Part shown: positions 39,314-55,000 of the stretch, piece by piece
Layout of the letters: each line of letters opens with the position of its first letter
How positions within the stretch are numbered: the stretch's first letter is position 1
Assembly: GCF_014898815.1 (NCBI RefSeq)
Contig: NW_026515546.1
Coordinates: 2,528,501 to 2,592,500 of the forward strand
From: Panonychus citri
Taxonomy: Eukaryota; Arthropoda; Arachnida; Trombidiformes; Tetranychidae
Reading direction: 5' to 3'
DNA: 64,000 bases
The notes under the pieces: generated by a model
What the model was told of the DNA's origin: nothing
Seen by the model: the letters and a program-made list of their open reading frames with translations, nothing else
The model's database searches: none
Translations under genes and position numbers: made by a program

Positions 39314-41457
39314 TTATTCTTCTATTTTCTGATCAAGGAGAAGAGAGAAAAAATCTTCAAGAGTCTCAGTTTCATCTTCATGATTCTGAATCTAAACTGA
39401 ATCAATGTTTTCCTTTTATTTCTGTTTCCATTTTCATGAAGAACTGAAATGTTTTGTTTATTTTGGTTGAAAAATTTTCAGCTTAATATGATGATGATGA
39501 TAAAATTGTATTGATACATTTGAAATGAGAGTGGAAATGATTACATTTTGTTTGAAAGGTAAAAAAAAAGTAAAATCAAATTTTCCACCATCATGAAAAT
39601 CAATGAAATATATAAGAAATTTTTTCTTCTTCTGGTTAAACATTGTAACTATTTTCATGGAGATGAGAAGACGAAAAAAAAATCAAAGGATTCACTAAAG
39701 ATAAGCATCATTAAACTAACAATATCATCATGGAAATATTATCATCATAATCATTCAGAATATATTAATGGTCTCATGTTAACAACAATCGTTGATGAAA
39801 AAAATAACAAAACATGAATCAATTGATTAATTTATCGGGAAATAATTGGTTACCATGTAAAGAGAAATATACAAATCACAATTGATCATAATAGTAAATC
39901 ATATTTACCGTTATGATTATTGTTCATCATCAATTTCATCTCTATAAAAACATCATCTTGATCATCATCAAATGATGATACTGGTGGAGGGGATGCTTAT
40001 GATGATGATGAACAAGATGATGAGGAAATTGTCATCTCTCATTATTTTGGGTTTGTTGTTACTTTTTCCCTCGAGACTGTGAAGTTATCTCAATTCAAGC
40101 TTAAAAATACATTGACAATGCATTTGTCAACAATAATACAAACGTTATTATCATTATGATTACCCTTCAACCTCAAGGTTCAATTAAGTTGTCATTGGGA
40201 TGAGGATAAAGGTGAGAGATGATGAGAAAGAGATGATTATTTGGATGATAAATAAGCAGAAGAAAAAAAAAATTGATGAGAAACTTTTTTTTGTCTTTCC
40301 AATTAGATCAAAGAAACTCTGGACTTGAGATGTCAAAGTTAACCAGAGACACTTAGGGTCACCTTGTATATTACCTTCTAGAAAATGCATACAAAATGAT
40401 GTTCACATTTTCGAATGAAATTTTTACAATCAAAGGTTAGAACATTTTTATTATCAAGTTCGAAAAGGTTATTTAATAGCAATTATTGGCTATTTGTTAA
40501 TCATTGTCGGGATGTTATTGTATTAATAAGTGAGAGTCGATTATCAAACTGAATATATCTAATCGGGTTTCCAATACTAAGATGGTTTATTTATCATCAA
40601 CAATCAGCGGAGGAATTAAAAAACAAACTAACTGATTCCAAAGTACTCAAAAGATAATACTCAAAGAGGATTACATTAGGATTAACCATTGGATTAAGAT
40701 GATAACGTTTGTTAGAGTATAAAAAAATTATCAACAATAGGAAAACAACAAAGAGTTGGGGGGAGGTGGAAGAGGTTAATCATCATCATCATTATCATCA
40801 TTTACCTTTTAATAAATAACCTTCATCATGGTGATAATGATAATCTTAATCCAATTTTGAGTAAAAAACCGTTTTTCCCCATCAACAATTAACAATTAAC
40901 TTAACAATCAACTGGAAATCACGTAAACCAAATACACCAAAGTCAGTAAACATTATCATCTAAATCAATAATTAATCAGTAATCAATAACAATTTAACCT
41001 ATTTCATAGTGTTGATCAAGTGAAAAAAAAGTTCTCTTAATTCAATTAATTTGCTTGATCGTTTATACTCATTTTAATTGTTCATTATGAAATTTACAGT
41101 TAATCAAATGAACAGAAAAAGTTGAGTGAATAGTAAAAAAAAGTAAACAAAATTTTCATTCAAAACTTTTTTTTTCATTCATATTGAATACTATCAGCAG
41201 GAGATGATAATAAATGTATATTTTAACTAAGGGGCCTAAAAGTGTGATTAATATTATCATGATGAAGATGAAAGATGAGGATAATAAGGATGATACAATA
41301 GTCTAATATAAATGCTTGAAGGCAACACAATCATCTGACAAGGTGCATGTTGATTTTCAGGGTTGAAGTTGATTGTTATTGTGGAAGTGGGTGGAGGTGA
41401 GAGAGTGAGAAAGAGAGAGGGTATGATGGTGGAGGAAAAAAATGAGCATCAATGTTG

Positions 41458-41484
41458 ATATCTACATGTTGTTCATGTAGATAT
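41458..41484. repeat. Perfect hairpin, 11-bp arms and 5-nt loop
   Basis: ATATCTACATG is followed by TTGTT and its exact reverse complement. It adjoins a higher-complexity stretch with a second, weaker inverted repeat (GGAGGGA ... TCCCTCC, 41510-41541). Confidence 0.88.
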
Positions 41485-44400
41485 GTAGTCGAAGGCCAAT
41501 TTCATCCCAGGAGGGATTGTATTTGATTCACGATTCCCTCCCAGTGTGACCAACCTTTACATTCACTGTTTTCCCTTTAATATGAAAATGTTAACCAGTC
41601 ACATCGACTTATTGTCAACACCTCGAAAAAAAGTCTCTCTCTCTCTCTCTCTCCATTGACTTATAAATTAACTTTCCTGCATCTTCATCTTTATCTTCAT
41701 TATCCTTTATCATCCTCATCTTGCTTTCAGATTTTCTAATATCAAATTGATCAACTTCAACCTCACCATGAACTTTGAATTATTATTGTCACCATTGTTG
41801 TATTTTCATCTTTGATTAACAATTAACTTTTCCCAATGAATATAAATTGACAAACAATAATGAGGAACAGTTTTACCTTGACAATCAAAGGAAAATGATA
41901 AAGATTTTAGAGTTAATCTTATTTTAATTACTGTATTGGATTACAACAATTTAAATTGATCCAACCAAAATAACCTGATACTTTTTATTTGCCTCTTTAC
42001 TCAAATTACTCGTAATTAACATAATCATCATCATCATCATCATCATTATCTGAATCACATTTAACAATCAACTTAAATAAGTATAAAAATCATATTCATC
42101 TCATTTACTAATCAAACAATCAGTCCCGTTAATACATCATCTTGAACCCAAGGGTAAAACCTTTATTATAACAACATCAACAACAACAATCAAATCCAAC
42201 AGGTCAAAATGTTTATATAATCATTATCATCATTTAATCACGATTATCTTTTGATATTATTACCGTTCAAATGATTATCAACATTATCTAACCTTAAATT
42301 GGCCTAAGATACAAGTTTAATGGGCGGGGTGGGAGGGAGAGATACGTTTAAATAACTCAGTCAATCACTTTCACTTCACAATCCGATTACCCGATTCCAC
42401 CCTTATCCATCCACCCACCCTGTCTAATCCTAAATCCCACCACCACCACCATCACCTTCCTGATGCCTTATGCAAAGAGGATGAGGATGCTGATGAGGAT
42501 GAGGATGAGAAGGGAGCAATAAACGGACAAAAATAAATTGTGTCCGTTTGAGCATTAACGGGTAACTAATATAATCCAAGGTTATAACAATCAACTTACA
42601 TCATTGGTAACAATTAAGTTTAATCATTTTCAACAAGGATAATCTTATCCTAATCCAATCCTAGTCAAACTTTTTTCAATCATTTAGTGTTACCTAATTT
42701 TTTTTGACAAAAAAAACTCAATTGTTGATAAAACCAAATCTTTAATCACAATCAATAATATTTAGTTTATCTATTGATCACAATCAACAGTAGCAACAAT
42801 CATGATGATACTGTAAGTAAATATAACATAATCAGATTAGTAACATAATCAGTGACAGTGATTAATTATCTTGGTACAATAGTTGCAACAATCAACAGTA
42901 AATATTGAGAAATATTAATATTAGAAGGTAAAGAAATTTTTTCCTTTTTCGTTTCCATGTAAATATCTCATGATATTATTATTCAGCTTGATCCAGAATC
43001 TGAATGATGACAATGAAGAGTAAAGATTCAGTAGTGTAAAGTAAATCCCGATTTCAAATCTCCCCTGAAAAAATAACAAAATCAACCAGAATTTTCATCT
43101 CATCCCCTCAAGGATTGGACAGGATTCAGAGTCTTTTGTTTTCCAAATACCTGAAGTATCAACAAGATGATAACAATCATTGAGACTTTTCAAAGGATTT
43201 CACCTGTGACACTGACCACTGGTCAATCATCATCATCATCATCATCCCCATGACCTTAACCTTGACCCTGAATATGATAATTTTTTTCAAAAAATCAACA
43301 AGTTTCAGTAACAGTTTAATAATTAAAATAACATTTTTTGCCTCCAAACAAAATAAAAAAGGTAATATATTCAATTGGATTAGTTTCTTGGATTAAGATA
43401 ATCCTTTTGCCTTAAGATGATGATCCAATGATAAACAATGATGATAATAGTTAATCTTGTAGATGATATAACAAGAGGATTTCGCCTTTTTTTCAGTAAC
43501 CTATTAAAGTTAATGATGATGATTTAGACTAAATTGTGTTTATAAAAATTTAAATTGTTTATCAAATTGTTACTGTAAAACTAACGGTGGGTTAAATTGT
43601 TGTAATGGTTACAATTTACAATAGATAAATATTAATATTAACTTACAATATCAAAATATTTACATTGTTTGATTTTGTTTTTGTTACTTGTGTTTCATTG
43701 ATTTGGTTTGGAATTGTTAATGATTTAATATCGTGATTTAAATTGTGGGCGTTTGATTAACGGCCAACTTTTCATATTTAAATTGTTAATACAAAATGGA
43801 TTAAGATAGTTAGGGGATAATCAATGAGATAAACGAGGTAACCTCAAGGATTTAAACAGATTTTACGGAAATTTAAGACTCATCTTTTGGAGGAGAGAAA
43901 GAGGATGATGATGATGATGAAGATGAGGTGGTGGTGGTGGAGATTGAGGGAAGGGAGAGATGTTACAATTAGGATGAAGGTGGAGAGTTGGAGGGATAAA
44001 GACGATTGGAATTGGAAGAGAAGATTTAAATTAATACCCGAAGTTTACAGAAGAGATTTTTATAGTTTCGTTTTTTTCTTCCTTCTAAACAGATGATGAG
44101 GAAGATGGAGATGGAGATGATGAGGATGAAATATCTTCTTTTCGCCCACCCTGACCTGAGATTGGATTCTATTCCCAATGAGATTTGTGTCAAGAAACAA
44201 AATGATTTTGTCACCTTTTTGTATTATCTTAGGTTGGATTTGGTGTCGTCTTTTTTTACAATGATGATGATGCAAAGAGGATGAAGTAGAGGATGAGGAT
44301 GCTGGTGATGAGGAAGATGAGGAAGCTAATGATGATGATGATACTAGAAAATAACTGTGTAATCATAATGGTTTACCATTGATATAAAAAGGACACTTTA

Positions 44401-47400
44401 AGTTTTGTTGTTGCTATTTTTATGTTTTCATCATCAGTATGTTGATATATATTTTTTTTTGCTCTTTCTGTTGGTGATGAGGATGAAGATGAGGATGCTG
44501 ATGATGTTGTACAAAACCACTGAGGCCAATGAGTATCCTTGTATATGATCATTATTATGAATCCCTTGAGTCACAGATGGTATTTATATCATTTTATTAT
44601 AACGGTAAATGTTTAAATTTTGCTTGTTGATCAACATTTAATTGTGATACTGATACAGTTTATTATTATCATCATCTAATGTTATCAATCAACAACAAGT
44701 CTCATTAATATTCAATTTCAATTGTATCTCATATTCACTCATAAATTCATTTGATTTTCATTCAATTAAAATATAAGAAATTAAAACTTTTTTCCTCTCT
44801 CACTTTCTCAATCTTAATTAACTTCAATCTAATTATCATCATCATCATCATCATTTTGATTATACTTATGGGACGAGGTAATTATGTCAACTTGTTGGTT
44901 AAATTAGTAATATTATCATTTAAATATTAATGTTATGTGTTGATATTATCATGACTAATTTGATTAGCTATGGTTTTCATGATTGAGTTTCTTGTTATCA
45001 TCCTCATCTGTTGTTTAACTGAAGGGGGGAAACGGAAATGATGAGGACTAACTCCTTCCTCTTTCTCTGTCTCTCTCCTTTTTTTTGTATTTTGTTAATC
45101 TTTCCTGTTATTTGATATCTTATTTTTTTGCTGTTTAGTTAGTTGATCAATTGATTAATTACACAATTGATTAGCTGGTTATATAGTTTGACAAGTTTGA
45201 TTGTTGTGGTGGACACAAAAATAAAAGATGTGACATAATTTATGTATGATTACTGTTGGTTAATCAACAACAACAACAACAACAACAAATCAACTGATGA
45301 TGGTTGATTTTTGTTGATTAAACCTGTTGATGGACATTATTGATTTTGAACCAACAATCAACTAATGATTTATAAATATATTAACTACAGATTATAAATA
45401 ATGATTATCATCATCAATCAACTGTTAACCTCATAGAGAGAGACAGTAAAGTTATCACCTTTTTTTGTTTGTGACAACAATCAATGGACAATCAGTTAGT
45501 TGATTGACCTTATTTTTTTATTCGTTGTTCAATCTCTATGGGTAAACATTTTCTACCAGATAATCAACTAATTGTATAAACAACAGCAATTAGATTACAT
45601 AATTTACACATGATACAATTAATCAAAACTCATTGTTTACACATGAAAATGATTATCAAATGTTGATAATGAAACTGAATTAAAGTACAAGTATTATAAG
45701 ATTGAACGATTGTTTGATTGATTTTTCAACTTTAAATTGACATTTTGGTGACATTTTCATCATAAAGAAATCTATCTCCATGTTGGATGACCTTTTCTTT
45801 TCTAAAGGGTCGAAGGGTAAAGTTAACTGAATTTACCAAAGTTGAGTTGACTGGAATATGGAAAAGACCATAGAGAATAGTTTTTCCTCTCTGTTGACAA
45901 ATTCAATGTCAATGTGATGATTTTGAGAGACAAGAATTGAGTGAAAACAAACCCACCCCACCCCGAGTCTCTCAGTGTCAATGATTGCCCATTGATTTTA
46001 CTTTTCAGTGTAAAAGATAACGGTAACTTGTATCTCTCTCTCAAGGGATAAACAAACAATGATAATGATAATGAGAGATGACAATTCATTGTTTCATCAT
46101 TTGTATCATGAAAAGTATCATCAGAATGACAATTATAATGTGACTGAGAAAATTTTTCATTTCAATTGGATCTTTTTCTCAATCAATAATAATATAAGAT
46201 GATAAGGAAGATGAAGGAAACTGTTTTCATCATCATCATCATATTAACATCCGTTATCGTAATTAATTGTTACCCTCGTAAATCTTGTCGTTGATTGTTG
46301 ACAATTGGTTAACCATTGATTGTAAAAATGGGACAACAAGCAAAATTTATGATCACTTTGTCATTAACTAATTTCCAAGTAAAAAAAAGTTATATTTATA
46401 ACTTTTAATAATTTATTTAGATAATTTTTCTCGTAAATAAATAAATATTATTAATATTATTACAATTATTTTTCAATGATACTAATGATTATTATGGTGA
46501 TGATGATGATGATCAGGGAAGAGGTTCTAGGATGAAAGTGTTATTATTTGGATGATAAAATTGTATCAAAATGATTTCCAACTATTATCAACATTATCCA
46601 ATTCTCAATGAAGATTCTGAAACTAGAATTCAGTTATTACTCAGATTCCAAGCTGAAGGAGACATGATAAAAGCTTAGACTGGATTACCTATAAGATGAG
46701 AACAAAAGTTTCAAGCCTATACAATCCCACTTCCTTTTTCCATCTTCCTTCATCTTCATCTTCATCTTCATCATCATCATTGTCTTCATGTTATTATTAT
46801 CATTGACTAAGAATTCCCTGAATTTTCTATTAAATTCTCAATTCTGTTTCATTATCGTCATAAAGATCATATAATGAGATCGAAATGAAAAATTCATTCG
46901 ATTTTCTAACAAAATTCGAGAATCATTATCATTAAATTCTGTTGGTTAAATAAAAAGTTCTAAGATTTGAGTAAGAGAAACAAATTCGAAAATTGTAAAC
47001 TTTCCAAACCAAAGTAACATGTTCACTAAATTCTCATGTGAGTTGATTCTGAAAATTTTCTGCATCAATTATCATTATAATTACAATTAAGGGTTATACC
47101 AACATCCAGGGAATACAATTAATTTTCAACAATGAATCACAATTAGATTCTGAAGGAAAGCAAAAAAAAAAAGATAAACCAAATTATCATAACAACAACA
47201 ATCTAAATCTAATCAACCATTCAAACAACAACATCAACATTTACCTTTCACTTGGGGTGTTATCGATATTGTTTATTTGAATATCGAACTAGCAAAAAAA
47301 AAAACTTGTTCTAACTCTAGAACATTTAAAGTAAACAATTCGAGAAATAGTTAATCAATTACACTGATTGTTGACCAAACAAAACGAAATCAAACTCTTA

Positions 47401-50400
47401 AATTGTCTTGAATTCAATGGCAACATATAAAGATTTTGATACCAAATCAAATGAACTTTTCTGTTATTTTTTTTCGAGATCGATAATTTCCTCTTCCGCC
47501 TCCATCTTATTACTATGTTTTTAGAATCATGATTGGGAGGGAGAGAGAACTTGATTAAATTTTGTTTTCTATTAACTCTTTAGTTTTTCGATCACAATTA
47601 ACATCTAATCAATCAACTTGTGTTGATGAAAATTGATTCATAACTGAATCATTAATGAAAACATGTGAAAACTTTGAATGTTTGATAAAACATTGATGGT
47701 GAAAATTGAACCTGAACATCCTAATGAATGAGAGTCTCTCCCTCTCATCCATCATCATCATCATCATCATCATTATAGTCTTCATTATTATCATCATCTA
47801 GGTGAGTTATCCTCATCATCTTCAATCATTTTCTTCCTCTTTCCCCTTTTATCTTTCTTTCTCTCTTTCTATTAATACAAATACTAAGTCTCCCCATGAG
47901 GTTTATTTTTATCATCGTTTACTAAGCTCACTTTCCCCTCGTCATCATCATCATCATCATCAAAATCATCCTCCCTCTGACACATAAATATCATATTAGT
48001 CTCGAATGGTCAAGACAAGAAAACATTGAGTTCTGATAAAAAGTTTCATATGTTTGACACCTACAGAGTTTTCAGATTCAATATGTTATCATTATCATGT
48101 AATTTCTCAGAGCAAAATTTATTTTCTCATGATAAATAATCTAAAAATTAAATACTAATAATATTATAAATTTATTCTCGGAGTATTGCAATAGACCATA
48201 GAGTTTAACTGTGAAAATCGATTGAATCAATAGGGAAAAGTTCATTAAACCAAACTGAATATCAAAAGACCATCTCATGAATTAATATTGAACCGGAAAC
48301 TGTTGACCATTCATATCACTTCATTTCCGAATCAAAAGAGCCCATGTATATATATTGAACTGACCTGAGACCTAAGATAATAACTTGGATTGGAGGTTTG
48401 ATGAATTTTTTTGTCAAATATTGAACATTGATTATACCAATTTGATCAACATGCTTAGTTAATTTAGTTTTATTGTTAACCAATCAATATGATAACCATT
48501 GAGTTTTTGTTTGTATTTTCCTGTTTCCTGGTTACATGATTTTTTTATTTCATTGAGGATATCATCAGATCTTCAGATTAGACATTGTTTCAAATTTTCA
48601 GCTTAAAAGGCTTTCACACTAGAATCTCATGTAATCCTTATGAGCTCTCTCTCTCTCTCTCCCTTTCTTTTCATCTTCATCCTCTACACCAACTCCTACT
48701 TTCTTCTTATCCCTTAATTTATCCGCTACTTTTCATCATCATCATCATCAGACTTGAAATTTAATCTTCATCTCCTAACATTGATTTCTTTTTTCATTCA
48801 ACATTATTTGTCTTAATTTTTTGCATTCTCTCTCTTCTATTACCATGATTAAGGATTACTAATTACGATTAATTTCATCCAATTGACTTGATTGTGTCCT
48901 TTTTCCCTGATTAATTTTGGCCTCATTTGGGCAAATTGATTACAATCACCGAGTAAGAGAAAAATGTTTCTGTTTCAACGATAACCAGGAAAACGAAAGA
49001 TATTCACATGAAATGATTACCATTATCATTGGTTAGTGATAGATAAAAGTGGGTGGGGTAGGGTGAGATTTGTTTATATTCTTTTGGCTATTCTGGTCTT
49101 TTTTAACTCCTCCTTTCGTCTCTTCTCTGTCTTTTATTCTGTCTTTTTTTTCGTGTATCTTCCGCTTTCTTACCTTCAATTTACACGCAGAATCTCATAT
49201 ATGAACAAAGTTCATTCTCTTTTCCATGAGAATTTCATATAAAAACTTCACTCTATCTTCGATTCCAATTTTCCTTTCTCTTTCTCTCTCTCTCTCGAAT
49301 CTCCTCTTTCTTTATCATCCTTGTCATCAGCATCACATCATAACTATTCCGAATTCGTGAAAAGATTGAATCGAATTGATTCAAGAAGACAAAGTGAATT
49401 CTCTTCTTTTCCTCTGTCTACTTTTCCATCTCCCTAATCCACTCCCACTGATCATCATGATCGGAAATGAGCCTTTATTTTTTTATCTTCCTCTTTTCCT
49501 TTTCTAATCCAATAAAGTAACAAATTTTATCGACCATTTCAATGAGCATTCAAATGAAAATGTATCACAATGATTACACTTCCTATCGAGTTTAAAGTCA
49601 AATTAAAGTAAAAGAAGAAGAAAAAAGTTCATAGAAACAACTGAATCTCCATTATTCATACACCGAACACCGAACACCAAAACCCACTCTCTTGCAGTAA
49701 TTTTCTCCTCCATCATCATCTCACATTGAGGCAAATAGTCTTGGGAAAATCGTTGGAAACTCTTTGCTTCGACTCGAAACATTGTAACGTGTTTTGAATA
49801 TAATTTTACAATAAAGATAAAGATGAAGATGAAGATGAAGATAAGGATGAAGATTATCATTGTATCCATGAAGATGATGATGTAATGATGATAAGCATCA
49901 ATTCTGATAATCTGTAATGGCTCATTATCTAAGGTAGAAAACAGCAAACATGATGAATGGATAAGCTTTAAAGTAACAAATCCTTTCCACTCATTTCTTA
50001 TCCAAATATTAACTCATTTATCAGAAAATCAAATTGCAATCAAATCATTACATTAAAGATAATCATCAAATCAAATTAATCCGATTAACAAGTAAAAGCA
50101 AAGTTAAAACATTGGAAAAACTGAATAATTGAAAAAAAGGAGGAAAAAAAATTTTCACTCGAAAATCAATCAAGTTATCATTTCGATTCAAGGTAACAAT
50201 TGAAGCTTAATTAAGTTATCAAGTGAGCTAATTGTTGATTAATGTTGATGATTAGCTTGCAACAATTGAACGTGCAAAAAGGCGTGAAAATTAAGGCAAC
50301 AATTAACAGATTAGCTTAATCAGTGTAAGATCTTGAAGGCAAATGTTTTCCGATTTCAAATGTCGATCGTTTTTTTTTGTTGTTGTTGATTAAACTTCAA

Positions 50401-51799
50401 TTGCATTTCAATTGGCACGCGTTCAACACGCACTCTTATGATATGATCAACCCATTAGATTGACGGTTAAATCCTCTGTCTCTAATCATATATCCCTAAA
50501 TGCTTTGCCATGGATTAACTTGAAGTCACGTTAATCAATTGCAATTACAATTAGATTCATGATTTTAATCAACAAAAACAAATGTGTAGGTTGATTTGTT
50601 TTTTTTTGCCGTCCAAATTGTTTTATTTTCTTGTAGTTTGTAAGTGTCTTGATTGTTGTTGATTATTTAACCAAATACAATCTAATGTTAACTGTTGATT
50701 ATCAACAATAAATCCCAAAGGAAATTAAGACAAAATTGAAAATGATTGTAATAATATAACACAATCAAGGAACCGGAGTAACAACAACAATTATCATTAG
50801 GAAAATTAATATTCACATAAATGATTTAAATCATTTACTTTTTTCATTTCAGTTTTCAGTTTTCAGTCTATGTTTATTTTTGATTACTGTTTAACTGGAT
50901 CAACTGATTGTTACAATTAAAGGTAACAAGTGTTGTAACTCTCAGACCACTCAAAAAGTTGAAATTAGTTACGGGAAAAGTGAATGTTTTTTTTTGCTCA
51001 ATGATGATGATGATTAATCTGAATGATGATAATAATTCATCATGATTGTGTTATCAACACTATTAGATAATGATAATAATGTTATAACATTCAATTGATA
51101 TTGAGATGATAAATAAAAGATGAAAAGTTTTCGCATCTTCATCATAACCATCAGCATCCATGTTGACACATAAATTGAAAGGGAAATGAAGTGTTATTGT
51201 TAAGGATGATGATCAAGTGTAAGAAGTAAATAAAATACATTGTCATAAGATGATGAGGATGAGGATGAGGATGAAAATAATATAAATAAATGTAAAAGAT
51301 ATTGTATCAACATTGAATAACCTTACAAAATACATGACACTTTTTTTTGTTACCGATGTTCATATTATCATCAACAATATTGTACTTGATTCAAGGACGT
51401 GAACTTTCATAGGTATATGCACATGGTGAATCTCATCCTCATCCTTATCCTCATCATCATCAACATCACCATGGTCGTCAACGACATTATCATCATCATC
51501 ATCTGGCTGGATCACGAAGACTCTTGAAAATAACAAATATTACAAAAGGGAAAATTTTGTTTTCCTTTATGAAAATGATGATATTATTGTTTCAATTTAC
51601 AGAAGATGATGATGATGATGCTATGGATAAAGGCATAAGTTGATATGAGGATGAGGATGAAGATGGAGATGATAATGATTGTAGCATTGAAAACTTTTGA
51701 AAATGCAAAAAGTTTTTTTCATTCATATGTTGAATCAGTTGTTGGTATGATATGATTTTCACTTTGGTATATCATTATCACAAGTTTATCATTAAAATT

Positions 51800-51830
51800 T
51801 ATCATCATCATCATCATCATCATCATCATC
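51800..51830. repeat. (ATC)n microsatellite
   Basis: Ten perfect ATC units. Shorter runs of the same triplet are scattered through the whole window. Confidence 0.96.
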
Positions 51831-52020
51831 TTTATGATGATGATATCGTTTACAAAAGGGCGTTTAGATTAATCGTGATATGAATAAACGATTAACTTGA
51901 TATAATGATAATCATGATGATGAACAAAAAGTGACGACAAAATGGTAAGATAAAGAGTCTATGAGGAAAGAGAAGATGATGATTATGATAGAGAAAGATG
52001 AAAAAGACAGAGAAAGTGAG

Positions 52021-52021
<1 letters not shown>

Positions 52022-52057
<36 letters not shown>
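52022..52057. repeat. (GA)n microsatellite
   Basis: A GA array of about 36 bp in the Pitx-FOXO interval, with shorter GA runs near 52105-52120. Confidence 0.96.
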
Positions 52058-52060
<3 letters not shown>

Positions 52061-55000
52061 AACTACAGGAGGTGATAATGATGATGATATTGATGAAAGA
52101 TGAAGAGAGAGAGAGAGAGGAAGATACTGTAAACGATATAAGAATCAGCGAGGAGTCGAAATGCAATGTAACCATATGAATGTTTGTCACATTTGGTGTT
52201 GGGATGAGGATGAGGAGAAAGAGGAAGACATGAAGATGATGATGTTGATGACGATGATGATGATACCCACAAAACTAGGAAAAGGTAATTTGGGAGTTAA
52301 AAGAGATACCCCCTGATGAGACCATAGTGTCACCATTGAATAATATATTCCAATGATAAAAGAGATGAAGAAGAAAACAAAAAATGTTGATTTGGAAAAA
52401 AAAAAAATTTCTATTCATTGAGTTTTCCATTTATAATATAAAAGTTGCCCTTTAATTTGAATTCATTTGACACAATTGTCACAATTGTCTTGTCATCTTA
52501 TTCATTGTCTCTCATCATCATCATCATCATCTTTATGATAATGGTGAGTGTAAAAAGATCATCAATTTGATAGATAAATTGTTTATTTATGTTGATTAAG
52601 GTTAAATTAATCACTTCAATTGAAATTATACTATGATCCAAATGAAAGTCAATCTTTGTTCATAAGGTGTAATCAGGGAGTGGGAGGTTGGAGGTTGGAG
52701 GTGGGTTAATATGAAGGCTATTCGAGGTGGGTGGGTAGGTGGAGGGTGGATGGAGGGTATGGTTACTTGGTGGGCCATTGGTGTCGATGTTAAATTGTTA
52801 ACAGTTTCTTTTTATTACAATTATGATTGTAGGAGGTCGAGAATTTAATTTAAATCACAGAATCAATTGTTGCTCATTTTTAATCATTATCATTGATGAT
52901 TAAACTGCTCCTGATCATTTGATTGTTGATCACTGTTGATGCAAAGTTAACCGTTAATCAAATAACTGTTAACAGTTAGTTGGTGATTAAAGATAATCAT
53001 TCATTATAGATTCTGATTGTTGGTGTTAATTGGTTTACCTTTTTTGTTTTGTTTCTTATTTTCTGTTGAGATTTTTTTTCTTCCGAGTTGATTGTTATTC
53101 ACCTTGATTGTTTATCTATTATTTTAATTATATGATTGAAAGTTAGACTTAAATTTAGTGTTAAATTTAAAGCGCGTGCAGCATTGAGCACGTGTTGGAT
53201 TAACATCAATGTGTCAATTGGATTATCTAATCATTGGGATAATCCTAATCTTCAGTTTGAAAGGAAAGGTTTTCAACAACAATTTAGCTTTCAAATTGTA
53301 ATTACTTTTTTTCTAGATAACCTTACTCATTTATTAACTAATCCATAAGTATAACAATTAACTTTCAGGTTATTTTATATAATTGACAAACAATTTAAAT
53401 ACCTGGTTAAGGTTAATTGTTAAGGTTGAATAACTGACACTGGACACACGTTTGATCATTTATGATTAGTTAATTTTTTCCCTCTATGACAGCGACAAAT
53501 CAAATCAAATTAACGATTAAACAACTGATCAACAATCAACTTGATTATTGTTGACATTAACCTTTTGCCTTTTGTCAATTTTGGTTTATCAGTTTAATCA
53601 AAGTTGACACTTTTTTTGTGCTGCTTGATTGTTTTGGTAATTCAAGTGACAATTTAACCTTTAAGATGATGATCGTGATATAATTTAACATCAACAATTA
53701 GATCACAATTGACTGTAATCATTGACTGTTGATTGCAATACGAGTGAGTGTGTGTGACTGTTGATTAAAATTTGATTGACAATCAACGTTGGTCCAGTAT
53801 TTTGATTGATTATAATCCCATGAAAGATATCAAATATTTTGTTGATTAGTATCGATTACTAATTATTCAGAGTTAATTGTTACCTTTGAATTTATTTTCG
53901 GAAATTAAAAGTTATTTTAACTCTTTAATTATTCATATACAGTTGATTGTTTGAATTTATTTTCTACTTCTAATTGTATTGGTTATTATTTGATTACTCT
54001 TGAAACTGGATTCTATGAGATTATCATTATTATTATCATTGATTATTAGGTTTAGAGTTTAATTCAATTTTAATCTCTTAACAGTTTAATAGTTAATCTG
54101 GTTTATTGTTTCAATCACAGTTAATTGTTGAGTTATTTTTGTAACAACCTAATTGTAGTAAATCTTGTGTTTGGTTTTGTTTTTCTCAATCAAACTTTCC
54201 GATTTTGTTTGATTTTCATTCACTTTTCTTCCAGCGGAAAGAAAATAAAATTATAATTGTAACAATTATTTTCTGACAATTAAGAGATGGTAACTCCATC
54301 TATTGGCTAGAATTAGAACTATTTTCCGCTTCGATTTTTAATTCCAATCGAGTTGCAAGTTCCTTTTATACAAAAATCGATTTAGACTTTTTCTTTCCTT
54401 TCATATTATTGAAATGAGAGGAAAAAAGAAAGAGAAAATTAAAGAGAGAATTTAAATTTTTCCCCTTTTTCCCTGGGAAAATCTTCTCAATCGAACATTA
54501 GAATCGATTTTTACCAAAACCTTGAAAATAATCGATTTTTAGGCTAATTCGAAAAAATCGCTTTTCTTTTCTCTCTCAAATAGTTGAAATTTTCTCTCAT
54601 GAAAATCAACAGTTTCTCCTTTAAACTGTAACTAAAATAAAACTGGGTCATTAATAGTAAATAGGATGAAGGGCATTCGAGGAGATGATTAAGATTCACT
54701 TTTTACGAAAAAAGTTATTTTTAGATTTGGTGAATTTAAATTGTTTCGACTTTGTACCGATTGACACAATTAAAACATTTCAGTTTCGTTAATTTTAATT
54801 CTGTGATAAAAAGAAAATGCAAACAATTAATTAGAGTCATCAACAAGTTAATTGATAAAAAAAAAACTTTCAACGAAATCAAAAATTAATCCATAATAAT
54901 GATAATTAAATTTTCAATTTGAGTGTAAAACTGATTAATCAGTAAATTGTTAATTGTAACGATAATTTTTCTGGAAGCTGAAAAATTGAGTTCAATTGAG

